Origin: Eubacterium sp. AF36-5BH
GTDB taxonomy: Bacteria > Bacillota > Clostridia > Lachnospirales > Lachnospiraceae
Assembly: GCF_003460505.1 (NCBI RefSeq)
Contig: NZ_QTVG01000003.1
Coordinates: 124,001 to 188,000 of the forward strand
Direction of reading: 5' to 3'
DNA: 64,000 bases
Shown here: piece after piece, positions 42,372-51,555 of the stretch
How the letters are laid out: each line of letters opens with the position of its first letter
Position numbering within the stretch: position 1 is the stretch's first letter
The notes under the pieces: generated by a model
The model's database searches: none
What the model was told of the DNA's origin: nothing
What the model saw: the letters and a program-made list of their open reading frames with translations, nothing else
Position numbers and translations under genes: made by a program

Positions 42372-44105
42372 TTACTCTCCTTGTTTCTTTTCTTCCAACC
42401 AATATGGAAGAATATTTTTGTATAGCTCACTTATTACCGGAGCAGCAACCTGCCCACCATAATATATCCCCTTTGGTTCATCAATAATTGCCATTGCTAT
42501 TATTTGTGGATTATCTGCCGGAGCAAAACCCATAAAAGATGCTATGTATTTTCCTGAACCTCTTGGCAGTTTCTGCGAAGTTGCAGTTTTCCCTCCAACC
42601 TTGTATCCTTCCACTTTTCCTTTGCTTCCGGTTCCTTCTGAAACTACTTTTTCTAGGATAAATTTCATTGTATCTGATGTTTTTTTAGATACAACGTTGT
42701 TCTTATTTTTGTACTTAAATTGTTTTACAACTTTTCCATTGCTGTTTATGGCTTTAACACCAAAATGAGGTGTGACAATTTTTCCACCATTAACCACTGC
42801 ACTTGCTGCAACAAGATACTGCATAGGTGTAATCTGAAACGACTGTCCAAAAGACATTGTTGCCAATTCAACGTTACCAACATTTTTCAGCTTATGAATA
42901 ATTGTTGAGGCTTCCCCTGGCAAGTCAATTCCCGTTTTGTTCATTAGCCCTAATTTTCTCATTTGCTCATAAAACTTTTCCTTGCCTACCTTTAATCCTA
43001 CGTCTATAAAAACCGGATTGCAGGAATTCATAACTCCCTGTAGGAAATTTTCACTTCCATGACCTGTTGTTTTATGACACCTTATTCTTCTATCGTCCAC
43101 AATCCTAAAGCCCGGACAGCTAAATCTTGTGTCCATTGTCACCTGATTATTTTCCAAAGCTGCTGTGGAAGTTATTACTTTAAATGTAGAACCCGGTTCA
43201 TAAGTATCATTAATACATTGATTTCGCCACATTCTATTAAGTAAATCCTGTTTTTCTTTAGAAGAAAATTTTTCATTAGTTGTATAATTTAAGTTGTATG
43301 GTTTATTTAAATCAAACTCAGGTGCATTGACCATAGTCAATATTTCACCGTTGTTCGGATTCATTGCAATAATTGAAACATAATTTGCTTTTTTCACTTC
43401 TAAGGTTTTGTAGGCAATCTGTTCAGCATACTGCTGGATATTCAAGTCAATGGATGTTACCAGACTATTACCTGTTACAGGTTCCCTTCTTTGTTCAAGA
43501 GCATTTTTCATTTCAATGCCTCTTGAATCTGTTGGTGTTAAAATAGTCCCATCTTTTCCTTTCAGGTACTTTTCATATTGAATCTCCAAGCCAATAATCC
43601 CCTGATTATCAGAGCCTGTAAACCCTAAAATTTTTGAACCTAAACCTCCATAAGGATAATACCTTTTATAATCTTCGTCAACCTTTACCCCTGACAAATT
43701 ATATTTTCTGATTTTATCACCTACCCTTTTAGGTACATTAGATTTTATTTTTTCTCTTACACTTATTTTGTTTACTTTTTTAGAGACTTCGCTTTTGGAA
43801 AGCTCTAATTCTTTTGTTAGTATTTCTATAATTTTTTCAGGTTCTTTAATTTGGTTATATATAACAGAAACGGTACACACTGTCTTATTACTTGCAATGA
43901 CCTTACCGTTTCTATCTAAAATTTCCCCTCGTGGAGCCTTTATTCTTCTTTCTCTTTCCTGAACCTCAACGGCTCTTTTCGTATAATATTGGGATTTAAA
44001 GACCATTAAATATACTAATTTTCCTGTTACCAAAACTAAAAATAAAATTATTCCCCAAACATAAATCAGTAATAATTTTCGGTTAATTGTTTTAACTTTA
44101 TTCAA
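42372..44105 (-). CDS. SpoVD-like class B penicillin-binding protein
   Basis: 577 residues. One N-terminal membrane helix (about 13-33), a dimerisation domain and a transpeptidase domain with S-T-F-K (Ser near 304), S-C-N (near 358) and K-T-A-T-S (near 505). The last motif has Ala where K-T-G is usual; as I recall, this occurs in clostridial SpoVD-type proteins, and Y-Y-G-G-Q-V-A-A-P-V near the end supports that subgroup. No PASTA domains. The start is TTG with a weak GGAAGCGGT site. It is second of the tandem PBPs and is probably used in spore cortex or septum crosslinking. Confidence 0.9.
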   Translation of the reverse strand: MNKVKTINRKLLLIYVWGIILFLVLVTGKLVYLMVFKSQYYTKRAVEVQERERRIKAPRGEILDRNGKVIASNKTVCTVSVIYNQIKEPEKIIEILTKELELSKSEVSKKVNKISVREKIKSNVPKRVGDKIRKYNLSGVKVDEDYKRYYPYGGLGSKILGFTGSDNQGIIGLEIQYEKYLKGKDGTILTPTDSRGIEMKNALEQRREPVTGNSLVTSIDLNIQQYAEQIAYKTLEVKKANYVSIIAMNPNNGEILTMVNAPEFDLNKPYNLNYTTNEKFSSKEKQDLLNRMWRNQCINDTYEPGSTFKVITSTAALENNQVTMDTRFSCPGFRIVDDRRIRCHKTTGHGSENFLQGVMNSCNPVFIDVGLKVGKEKFYEQMRKLGLMNKTGIDLPGEASTIIHKLKNVGNVELATMSFGQSFQITPMQYLVAASAVVNGGKIVTPHFGVKAINSNGKVVKQFKYKNKNNVVSKKTSDTMKFILEKVVSEGTGSKGKVEGYKVGGKTATSQKLPRGSGKYIASFMGFAPADNPQIIAMAIIDEPKGIYYGGQVAAPVISELYKNILPYWLEEKKQGE

Positions 44106-44135
44106 ATTACCGCTTCCAGAATGTTTTTTATAATT

Positions 44136-46004
44136 CTATTCTTTTTCTGTTTTTTCTATTCCCATATATGGCAATACCTGTTTCATAATGTATGTCCAAA
44201 ATTCTGTGTTGTACGCTGTTGCTTCTGTATTATCCTTTGGGCTATCCATAATTGTATAACATACAACCTGTGGATTTTCACAAGGAACACAACCTATAAA
44301 TGAAAGAATATACTGATTTTTAATTCTTCCTTTTACCTTACCTGATGTGTATACTTTTTCGGCTGTACCTGTTTTTCCACCAACAGTATATCCCGGTATG
44401 GCTGCTGTTTTACCTGTACCTGTTAATACTACTTCTCTTAAACATTTCTTTATAAATTCAGAAGTATCTCTTGTTACAGTTTCTTTTATTAATGTTTTTG
44501 AATAGTTTTTAACTAAATCACCATTTTCTGTTACCACCTGTTTTACGACATGTGGTTCATAATAATAACCTCCATTAATTAATGAAGAAAATCCTGACAC
44601 CATCTGTATCATGTTTACTGTAAAGTTCTGACCAAATGAGTTTGTTGCAAGGTCCACAGCATTCATACCACTTTTCTTATCATAAACAATACCTCTTGTT
44701 TCACCTGGTAAATCAATTCCGGTTTTCATGCCAAAACCAAATCTTTCCTGATACTGCTGGAATAATGATGTGCCTAACTTTCTACCAATAAACATCATGT
44801 AATCGTTACATGACTGTGCTACCGCTGTCTTAACATCAATTAATCCATGACCACTTTTATCGTGACAGTCAATTGTGTATATGTCTACTTTTTCATGACC
44901 ATCACATGTGAATTTTGTTTTCTGATTAATTAAATTTTCCTCAATTCCCGCAGCCACTGTAAATGGTTTAGCTGTAGAACCCGGTTCAAAAGAATCTGTA
45001 ATACAGAAGTTATTCCAAATTTCATTTAAGGCTTCTGACTTTTTCTTTCTTGAAAACTTGTCCCACTGTGCCTTTGTATAACCTGTAGGCCTTTTCGTAG
45101 GATTATTCAAATTAAAAGTAGTGTCATCACCCATTGCCAATATTTCACCTGTATTTGGATCTGCAATAACAACTGCCAGTCTTTTAGGATTGTATTTCTT
45201 CATATATTTTTTCATGGCATTTTGAACAATTCTTTGTATGTTCATATCTATAGAAGAAATAACGTTGTTTCCATTAGTAGCGTCTTTAACTACTGTTTCC
45301 ATATTATTTTCAGCATCCATATAGCCATATTCACGCCCTGCAATTCCGTTAAGCTGTTCTCCGTAACTGCTTTCAATTCCCATTGATGCCTCATTATTCA
45401 GGTTGGAATATCCAAGAACACTACATGCTAATGTATTATACGGATACATACGCTTGTAGTTCTTTTCAAACCAGACACCTTTCACATTACTTACTGTTTC
45501 CTTTTCTTCTTTTGTTTTAGCAAGTTTTCCCGCAACATAATCCTGAAACTCTTCTATTTCCTCATATTTTAATTCTTTTTTTGCCACCCAATAACTGCTG
45601 TTTTTTCGCTCCTTAATACTTGTTATCAAGTCTTCCTTATTAAAATCAAAATATTTAGTTAAAGCTTCCACTGTTGGCTCTAAATATTTATTGTCTTCAC
45701 TATTCATGATTAATTTTGAGTCAATTACAAGATTATAAACCATAACGCTTGTTGCAAGCACATTACCGTTTCTGTCTTTTATATCACCACGTTTAAAGGG
45801 TATAACCCTGCTGGTAAAGCTCTGCTGTTGTAATACCTGAATTGAATAAGTATTACCTTTTGCCACATTTATATATGCAATTTTTCCGCATAATACAAGT
45901 AAAAATCCGACAATTATTACATAAATAATTCCCAGATTTCTACCCATTCTCTTATTAAATCTTAATCTTGGTTTTTTCCTTCTTACTTGTCTTCTCTCAC
46001 TCAT
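44136..46004 (-). CDS. FtsI/PbpB-like class B penicillin-binding protein
   Basis: 622 residues: basic cytoplasmic start (R-R-K-K-P-R-L-R-F), one membrane helix (about 26-46), dimerisation domain, and transpeptidase with S-T-A-K (near 341), S-C-N-D-Y (near 398) and K-T-G-T-A (near 545). No PASTA domains. It is the septal transpeptidase candidate, directly after ftsL (2-base gap) in the dcw cluster and partner to FtsW. The ribosome binding site is weak (AAGAAAG), suggesting coupling to ftsL translation. Confidence 0.93.
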   Translation of the reverse strand: MSERRQVRRKKPRLRFNKRMGRNLGIIYVIIVGFLLVLCGKIAYINVAKGNTYSIQVLQQQSFTSRVIPFKRGDIKDRNGNVLATSVMVYNLVIDSKLIMNSEDNKYLEPTVEALTKYFDFNKEDLITSIKERKNSSYWVAKKELKYEEIEEFQDYVAGKLAKTKEEKETVSNVKGVWFEKNYKRMYPYNTLACSVLGYSNLNNEASMGIESSYGEQLNGIAGREYGYMDAENNMETVVKDATNGNNVISSIDMNIQRIVQNAMKKYMKKYNPKRLAVVIADPNTGEILAMGDDTTFNLNNPTKRPTGYTKAQWDKFSRKKKSEALNEIWNNFCITDSFEPGSTAKPFTVAAGIEENLINQKTKFTCDGHEKVDIYTIDCHDKSGHGLIDVKTAVAQSCNDYMMFIGRKLGTSLFQQYQERFGFGMKTGIDLPGETRGIVYDKKSGMNAVDLATNSFGQNFTVNMIQMVSGFSSLINGGYYYEPHVVKQVVTENGDLVKNYSKTLIKETVTRDTSEFIKKCLREVVLTGTGKTAAIPGYTVGGKTGTAEKVYTSGKVKGRIKNQYILSFIGCVPCENPQVVCYTIMDSPKDNTEATAYNTEFWTYIMKQVLPYMGIEKTEKE

Positions 46005-46006
46005 AA

Positions 46007-46468
46007 TTACTTTCTTGGTATATCTCCATACTGTAATGTATATCCACTGTCACTTGCCTTGTAAGTAGATATCTGTTTGTCAGTTGCCTGTTTCATACCT
46101 AACTTAGTTGTTGCCACTTTATAAACATGGTCAACATTAACATAGCTGTTAATTGAATAATTTAACGCATTATTCTGTGACTGCACTGTGCTAATCTGAC
46201 TTTTTAACTGTGAGATACTGTCTCTTGTTGCTGTAATGTTTGACTGCATGTGTAAATAACTTACACTCATAACCAAACACACCATTGTTACAATTGCAAA
46301 AAATACAACTAAAGGTGCACTCATTGCTAGCCCTTTAATTTCTTCCTGTTCAACTGTATGTCTTTTGTGTTTTCTCTGTACCTCAATCTGTTCTCTACTT
46401 GGTACAGACTGAGTTGCTATATTACCATAAACAAATTCACTTGTATAATTGCTTCTTACCCCGTTCAT
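46007..46468 (-). CDS. ftsL: FtsL-like cell division protein
   Basis: 153 residues from the ATG at 46468 (AAAGGTG upstream; GTG nine bases earlier is in that site). About 50 cytoplasmic residues, one membrane helix (about 51-72), and an external heptad-rich segment (S-I-S-Q-L-K-S-Q-I-S-T-V-Q-S) typical of FtsL/DivIC coiled coils, then V-A-T-T-K-L-G-M. Sequence alone is weak; position between rsmH and pbpB makes the call. It starts two bases after the rsmH stop. Confidence 0.88.
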   Translation of the reverse strand: MNGVRSNYTSEFVYGNIATQSVPSREQIEVQRKHKRHTVEQEEIKGLAMSAPLVVFFAIVTMVCLVMSVSYLHMQSNITATRDSISQLKSQISTVQSQNNALNYSINSYVNVDHVYKVATTKLGMKQATDKQISTYKASDSGYTLQYGDIPRK

Positions 46469-46470
46469 AT

Positions 46471-47406
46471 TTAACACCTTTCAAATATCCTTAGCTTTGA
46501 GCTTTTTGCCCGCTTATTTTCTTCTATCTCATCTTCTGATGGAATAATTGGTTTTCTTGTTATAACTTTTCCTTTTGACTTTTTCCCACAAACGCACACT
46601 GGGAAATTTGGTGGACAAGTACATGGATTTTCATTTTCCCTGAACTTTGTCTTAACAATTCTGTCCTCTAGTGAATGAAAAGTTATAATACAAATTCTTC
46701 CATTTGGTTTTAACAAATCAATCATCTTATCAATAGATTCTTTTAATACTGTTAATTCCTGATTAACTTCAATTCTAATAGCCTGAAATGTTTTCTTGGC
46801 AGGATGTCCACCCTTTGCCTGAACCTTCATTGGAATAGCTCTTTTAATTACTTCACTTAACTCCTTTGTAGTTTCTAAAGGCTTTTCCTTTCTAGCTAAA
46901 ACAATATGTTTTGCAATGTTCTTTGCAAATTTATCTTCTCCGTAGTCTTTTATTATTTTAAATAATTCATTTTCGCTGTAAGTATTTACAACATCTGCTG
47001 CTGTAAGTTCCTGTCTTGTGTCCATTCTCATATCAAGAGGTGCATCTGATTTATAAGAAAAACCTCTTTCTAAATTATCTAACTGATATGAGGAAACTCC
47101 TATATCTAAAAGTATGCCGTCTACTTTTTCTACATTTAATTCTTTTAGTACCTTATCAATTTCACAATAATTACTTCTTACTAATGTAATTTGATTTTCA
47201 AATTTTTTTAAACGCTCTCCTGCTGCTTTTAAAGCCTCTCCATCCTGATCTATACCAATCAGTCTTCCTTTCGGTGACAGTCTCCTTAATATTTCGTATG
47301 AATGACCACCACCACCTAATGTTCCATCAACATATATTCCGTCAGGTTTTATATCTAAGCCATCAATGGTTTCATCCAAAAGAACTGATATGTGTTTGAA
47401 ATCCAT
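46471..47406 (-). CDS. rsmH: 16S rRNA (cytosine1402-N4)-methyltransferase
   Basis: 311 residues. It methylates N4 of C1402 in the ribosomal P site. The SAM motif [10 protein letters not shown] is at about 28-37; [10 protein letters not shown] and the C-terminal H-S-L-E-D-R-I-V-K are family marks. A Cys cluster (C-T-C-P-P...C-V-C-G) lies near 265-280. AAGGTC precedes the ATG, 27 bases after mraZ. Confidence 0.97.
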   Translation of the reverse strand: MDFKHISVLLDETIDGLDIKPDGIYVDGTLGGGGHSYEILRRLSPKGRLIGIDQDGEALKAAGERLKKFENQITLVRSNYCEIDKVLKELNVEKVDGILLDIGVSSYQLDNLERGFSYKSDAPLDMRMDTRQELTAADVVNTYSENELFKIIKDYGEDKFAKNIAKHIVLARKEKPLETTKELSEVIKRAIPMKVQAKGGHPAKKTFQAIRIEVNQELTVLKESIDKMIDLLKPNGRICIITFHSLEDRIVKTKFRENENPCTCPPNFPVCVCGKKSKGKVITRKPIIPSEDEIEENKRAKSSKLRIFERC

Positions 47407-47433
47407 ATTGACCTTCTTTCCATTACTTAATTC

Positions 47434-47883
47434 TTATACTCCAAGACCTGCCATGTAATCTGCCAAATCTTCAATCTTCTCTTCTGCGTCTTCGCTTAAC
47501 AGATATTCATCCATCTGTTCATTCCACTTATCTATATCCCAAATTTCAATGTGATCACCTACGCCAACCCAGACAACCTGGCTTGTTAAAGATGCATAGT
47601 CCCTTAATGTTGAAGGTACAAGCACACGTCCCTGCTTGTCCGCATCAAGGGCTTCCGCACCACCGAGGAAAAATCGATTGAAACTTCTTACCTTTTTGTC
47701 GGTAAATGGTAAACTACTAAGCTTTTCCTGTAAAGCTTTCCATGTGGTTTCAGGGTATGCAAAAAGACACTTGTCAATACCTCTTGTAACAACAAGTCTT
47801 TCGGCAAGATTATCTCTTATCTTTGAAGGGATAACTGTTCTGCCTTTAGTATCCATTTTTTGAGTTTGTTCACCTGTAAACAT
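47434..47883 (-). CDS. mraZ: Transcriptional regulator MraZ
   Basis: 149 residues from the ATG at 47883; a GTG 9 bases upstream is within TAGGTGA. Two SpoVT/AbrB-like half domains each carry D-x-K-G-R/D-K-Q-G-R (M-D-T-K-G-R-T-V-I-P and A-D-K-Q-G-R-V-L-V-P). MraZ represses its own dcw operon. Its likely boxes are visible just upstream, between the promoter and the start codon. Confidence 0.97.
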   Translation of the reverse strand: MFTGEQTQKMDTKGRTVIPSKIRDNLAERLVVTRGIDKCLFAYPETTWKALQEKLSSLPFTDKKVRSFNRFFLGGAEALDADKQGRVLVPSTLRDYASLTSQVVWVGVGDHIEIWDIDKWNEQMDEYLLSEDAEEKIEDLADYMAGLGV

Positions 47884-47928
47884 ATAACTCACCTACTCTT
47901 GTCTTCTGCTTAATTCCTAATATTTCCA

Positions 47929-47965
47929 CCACTTTTCACCACTTTATGGGTAAAATTCACCACTC
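47929..47965 (-). promoter_or_regulatory. MraZ boxes in the dcw leader
   Basis: On minus: GAGTGG (47965-47960), AAAGTGG (47945-47939) and AAAGTGG (47935-47929). Spacing is 10 bases between the last two and 21 to the first, so all face the same side of the helix. AAAGTG-type repeats are the known MraZ target. They cover the predicted start site. Confidence 0.75.
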
Positions 47966-47973
47966 ATAGGTAA

Positions 47974-48002
47974 ATTCTATACCATTTCCATCATTATTGC
48001 AA
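47974..48002 (-). promoter_or_regulatory. Promoter of the mraZ-dcw operon
   Basis: TTGCAA (48002-47997), 17-base spacer, TAGAAT (47979-47974). The gap from here to the terminator at 48205 is AT-rich and holds only two direct GTGGGGAA copies on plus (near 48099 and 48129); no gene is seen. Confidence 0.65.
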
Positions 48003-48204
48003 CCATTTTTTTATTTTTTATGAAATTAATTTTGTGGTATTTTCTCCCATAAATAGGGCTGTTTTTCTATTTTTCACATGATAATTTACGCCTGGTGGGG
48101 AATTTTTCCTATTTTTTCATATTTTTGTGGGGAAAAATATTTTTTAACCATTTCTGTGCAAAAATAAAAAATATAGTTCCCTCCTAAGCTTGACAAATAG
48201 CAAA

Positions 48205-48266
48205 AAAAGAAAAACTGTCAGGTCGACTTACACACTAGGTGTTATCAACATAACAGTTTCTCTTTT
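48205..48266 (-). terminator. Terminator of lgt
   Basis: AAAAGAAAAACTGT/ACAGTTTCTCTTTT, 14 bp with one mismatch and a 34-base loop, then T7 on minus, about 90 bases after lgt. Confidence 0.7.
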
Positions 48267-48353
48267 CAGTTATTTCTTATTTAATTTCTTATTTAATTTT
48301 TAATTCAGTTTATAATCTACTTTATATCATTTATTATTTTTTTCATATTTTTA

Positions 48354-49235
48354 TTACTGTTGTGCTCTTTTTATCTGCACACGTTTAACAATTATTATAG
48401 TCAGTGCTACCGCCGCAACTACTATTGACAATGCCTGAGATACCGGCCACCCCGTTACAGGCATTATTAACTGGTCTGTTCTCATACCTTCTATAATGGC
48501 TCTGCCTGTTCCATAGCCAAGTAAATACCATAATAAAATCTCGCCATCAAATTTTTTCTTTTTTCTAAAAGTAAGCATTAATATTAGAACACACAGGTTC
48601 CAAAGGGATTCGTATAAAAATGTTGGCTGTACCTGTATATATCCTATTTCACTTAATGTTTTGCCTTTTAATGTTTCCATCCCCTGTCTTACTGCATCAG
48701 GCACCTGAGATATGCTGTATTTGTCACCGAAGAATATTTTCATCATTAATGGGCTGGAGTCTTTTGCTACCCCACCGAAAGCTTCTCTATTAAAGAAGTT
48801 GCCCCATCTTCCTATAATCTGTCCAAGTATTAAACCGTATACTGCAGTGTCTGCAATTTTTTTAAACGAAATTTTTTTCACCCTTGTATATATTAAACAT
48901 ACAAGTACCCCTGCTATTACACCACCGTAAATTGCAAGTCCACCCTCTCTTATATTTAATATTTCGTTTGGATGTTTTCCATAATAATCCCAACTGAAAA
49001 TTACATAATATAATCTTGCTCCGATTACACTAAAAATAATGGCATATAACGCAAAATCAATGTATTCGTTATAGTCCTGACCTGAAGTCTTTGCTATATA
49101 ACAAACAAGTGCAATGCCTAAAATCATACCCAGGGCAATTATGCACCCGTAAAAAGCGATATCCACCCCAAAGAAATTAAAACTCTTAGGTAAATTTTCT
49201 ATATTAATGTGTAAATTTGGAAATTGAATGTCCAT
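48354..49235 (-). CDS. lgt: Prolipoprotein diacylglyceryl transferase
   Basis: 293-residue membrane enzyme with seven helices that transfers diacylglycerol from phosphatidylglycerol to the lipobox cysteine. Signature segments are G-G-L-A-I-Y-G-G and the Lgt signature G-R-W-G-N-F-F-N-R-E-A-F-G. AAGGAGAG precedes the ATG. It is transcribed divergently from ychF. The lipoprotein at 12369 is one expected substrate. Confidence 0.97.
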   Translation of the reverse strand: MDIQFPNLHINIENLPKSFNFFGVDIAFYGCIIALGMILGIALVCYIAKTSGQDYNEYIDFALYAIIFSVIGARLYYVIFSWDYYGKHPNEILNIREGGLAIYGGVIAGVLVCLIYTRVKKISFKKIADTAVYGLILGQIIGRWGNFFNREAFGGVAKDSSPLMMKIFFGDKYSISQVPDAVRQGMETLKGKTLSEIGYIQVQPTFLYESLWNLCVLILMLTFRKKKKFDGEILLWYLLGYGTGRAIIEGMRTDQLIMPVTGWPVSQALSIVVAAVALTIIIVKRVQIKRAQQ

Positions 49236-49488
49236 ATGTCTCTCCTTATTTTTGCTAATGATCTCACATTACAACAACTTTATATATAAGATTCATATTT
49301 ATGGTAAATAACTAATCCTTATACCGGAACAGAAACTTCGTATTGCAAGATCACATTTTTTCTGTTTTTTATCTTATCAGTTACAGGAAATATATTCAAC
49401 CCCAAGCAAATATTATTGCACACCCTACCATAACTATTAATATCTATTATTGTGCATTGCCCCACTTGTAAAAATATGATAAACTTAC

Positions 49489-49505
49489 CTTTGGTATTAC
49501 CAAAG
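49489..49505 (+). other. Leader hairpin before ychF
   Basis: CTTTGGT/ACCAAAG, 7-bp stem, 3-base loop, ending four bases before GGAGG of ychF. It could stabilise or tune the mRNA. The remaining 49236-49488 gap is AT-rich, with no clear promoter choice. Confidence 0.45.
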
Positions 49506-49521
49506 AATGGAGGAATAAAAA

Positions 49522-50619
49522 ATGAAATTAGGTATAGTTGGTTTACCAAATGTAGGTAAAAGTACTTTATTTAATTCTTTAACAAAAGCCGGTGCTGAAT
49601 CAGCAAACTACCCTTTTTGTACTATTGATCCAAATGTAGGTGTTGTTTCTGTTCCGGATGAGAGATTAGATAAATTAACAGCAATGTACAACTCAGCAAA
49701 AACTATTCCTGCCGTAATCGAATTCGTTGATATTGCAGGACTTGTAAAAGGAGCTTCAAAAGGTGAAGGTTTAGGAAACCAGTTTCTTGCCAACATTCGT
49801 GAAGTTGATGCTATCGTACATGTTGTAAGATGTTTTGAAGACACTAACGTTATCCATGTAGACGGAAGCGTTGATCCTATTAGAGATATTGAAACAATTA
49901 ATCTTGAATTAATTTTCTCTGATGTTGAAATATTAGAAAGAAGAATTGCAAAGACAACAAGAGGCGCAAGAAATGACAAGGCACTTGCAAAAGAACTTGA
50001 TTTCCAGCAAAGAATGAAGAAATTCCTTGAAGATGGAAATCTTGCTATCAAATTTGAAACTGAAGACGAAGATGAACTTGCATGGCTTCAGGAATATAAC
50101 TTATTAACAGCTAAGCCTGTTATTTTTGCAGCTAACGTTTCAGAAGATGATTTAGCTGATGATGGCAACTCAAATGACCATGTTGCCGCTGTTAGAAAAT
50201 TTGCAGCAGACAATAACTGCGAAGTTTTTGTTATTAGTGCAGAAATCGAACAGGAAATTGCAGAACTTGACGACGATGAAAAGCAAATGTTCTTAGAAGA
50301 CTTAGGCATTAAGCAGTCAGGATTAGATAAATTAATTCAGGCAAGTTACTCTCTTCTTGGACTTATCAGTTACCTTACTTCAGGCGAAGATGAAACAAGA
50401 GCCTGGACAATCAAGAAAGGAACTAAAGCTCCACAGGCTGCCGGCAAAATCCATACTGATTTTGAGAGAGGCTTTATTTGTGCAGAAGTTGTTGCCTACG
50501 ATGACTTAATTAAATGTGGTTCTATGAAAGATGCAAAAGAAGCCGGTTTAGTTGGTCTTCAGGGTAAAGACTATGTTGTAAAAGACGGCGACGTTATTAC
50601 ATTTAGATTTAATGTTTAA
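49522..50619 (+). CDS. ychF: Redox-regulated ATPase YchF (Obg family)
   Basis: 365 residues: G1 G-L-P-N-V-G-K-S-T at 7-15, G3 D-I-A-G-L-V-K-G-A, and the [11 protein letters not shown] switch region, with A-A-N-V-S in place of the usual N-K-x-D G4 motif, which explains ATP over GTP preference in this family. A coiled-coil arm is near 130-160 and a C-terminal TGS domain ends F-R-F-N-V. It binds ribosomes. GGAGG precedes the ATG. It is one of only three plus-strand genes in the window. Confidence 0.97.
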   Translation: MKLGIVGLPNVGKSTLFNSLTKAGAESANYPFCTIDPNVGVVSVPDERLDKLTAMYNSAKTIPAVIEFVDIAGLVKGASKGEGLGNQFLANIREVDAIVHVVRCFEDTNVIHVDGSVDPIRDIETINLELIFSDVEILERRIAKTTRGARNDKALAKELDFQQRMKKFLEDGNLAIKFETEDEDELAWLQEYNLLTAKPVIFAANVSEDDLADDGNSNDHVAAVRKFAADNNCEVFVISAEIEQEIAELDDDEKQMFLEDLGIKQSGLDKLIQASYSLLGLISYLTSGEDETRAWTIKKGTKAPQAAGKIHTDFERGFICAEVVAYDDLIKCGSMKDAKEAGLVGLQGKDYVVKDGDVITFRFNV

Positions 50620-50621
50620 TT

Positions 50622-50660
50622 ATTATGTAGTAGAATTTTCCGAAAATTTACTATTATATA
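50622..50660. repeat. Third copy of the TTATGTAATAGAAATTCC palindrome
   Basis: TTATGTAGTAGAATTTTCC / GAAAATTTACTATTATATAA immediately after ychF. It matches the palindromes at 27702 and near 30770. A second small hairpin GAGGATGT/ACATTCTC follows at 50664-50687. Confidence 0.55.
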
Positions 50661-50690
50661 ATAGAGGATGTTGTTTGCGACATTCTCACC

Positions 50691-50743
50691 ATTACATAAA
50701 AAGCGTAAGATTAACATTTCTAATCTTACGCTTTTTATGTAAT
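50691..50743. terminator. Long bidirectional terminator between ychF and rpe
   Basis: Perfect 23-bp inverted repeat (50691-50713 with 50721-50743) with a 7-base loop; the core is GCGTAAGATTA/TAATCTTACGC flanked by A5 and T5. It serves convergent ychF and rpe. The remaining gap to 50869 shows no gene. Confidence 0.9.
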
Positions 50744-50869
50744 ATTTTTTTCTTTTTTCATATCTAAAAAACTTTATGAGCCACTACCTTCTATTCCACT
50801 TAAAAGACTACAATAAAGCACATCTATAATAGAGTACGCTGTACTAACTCATGTTATCTTATCTAATAT

Positions 50870-51529
50870 TTATTTTACATTTTCAAAGATTTCTTTAAAG
50901 TTTTTAATATTTCCTTCCACATCACCTTTGTATACTGCCGAACCTGCAACTATTACATTGGCACCTGCTTTAATTGATGTTTCAACATTAGCTGTTGTAA
51001 TTCCACCATCTACCTGTATAAGCAAATCTTTATTTTCTGAATTTGCTTTTTCTCTAATTACTTTTACCTTGTCTGTACAATCATCTATGTATGACTGACC
51101 ACCGAATCCCGGATGTACTGTCATTACTAAAACCATGTCAACATCATTAATGTATTGGAACACTTCTTCTGCTTTTGTTTCAGGATTTATCGCCAAGCCC
51201 ACTTTCATGCCCTGTTTTTTGATTTCATCAATAGTTTCTTTTACGTTCTCACAGGCTTCCACATGTATTGTAAGCAAATCTGCGCCTGCAGCTTTAAATT
51301 CTTTAATATATCTGATTGGTTCCTTTATCATCAAGTGTACGTCAAAAAATTTTGATGTGTAACTTCTGATTGCCTTAATAACAGGCATACCGAAAGAAAT
51401 ATTTGGAACGAAAATTCCATCCATAACATCCACATGAATCCAATCGCAGCCTCCTACATCGATTCTTTTTACGTCCTGTCCTAAATTTGCAAAATCTGCT
51501 GATAAAATTGATGGTGATAATTTAATCAT
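50870..51529 (-). CDS. rpe: Ribulose-phosphate 3-epimerase
   Basis: 219-residue TIM barrel that interconverts ribulose-5-phosphate and xylulose-5-phosphate. Metal and catalytic residues lie in S-A-D-F, H-V-D-V-M-D-G, D-V-H-L-M-I, M-T-V-H-P-G-F-G-G-Q and V-D-G-G-I. GGAGAG precedes the ATG. It follows rsgA by 26 bases, the conserved rsgA-rpe order. Confidence 0.97.
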   Translation of the reverse strand: MIKLSPSILSADFANLGQDVKRIDVGGCDWIHVDVMDGIFVPNISFGMPVIKAIRSYTSKFFDVHLMIKEPIRYIKEFKAAGADLLTIHVEACENVKETIDEIKKQGMKVGLAINPETKAEEVFQYINDVDMVLVMTVHPGFGGQSYIDDCTDKVKVIREKANSENKDLLIQVDGGITTANVETSIKAGANVIVAGSAVYKGDVEGNIKNFKEIFENVK

Positions 51530-51555
51530 AATTCTCTCCTTATTTATTTCTTATT

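Noticed and set aside
42580..42600. Inactivating mutation in the PBP K-T-G motif (K-T-A-T-S)
   Set aside because: The rest of the active site is intact and this variant is, to my knowledge, typical of SpoVD-like proteins.
49319..49549. 76-codon minus-strand frame before ychF
   Set aside because: It overlaps the ychF start and promoter region, has no binding site and resembles no known protein.
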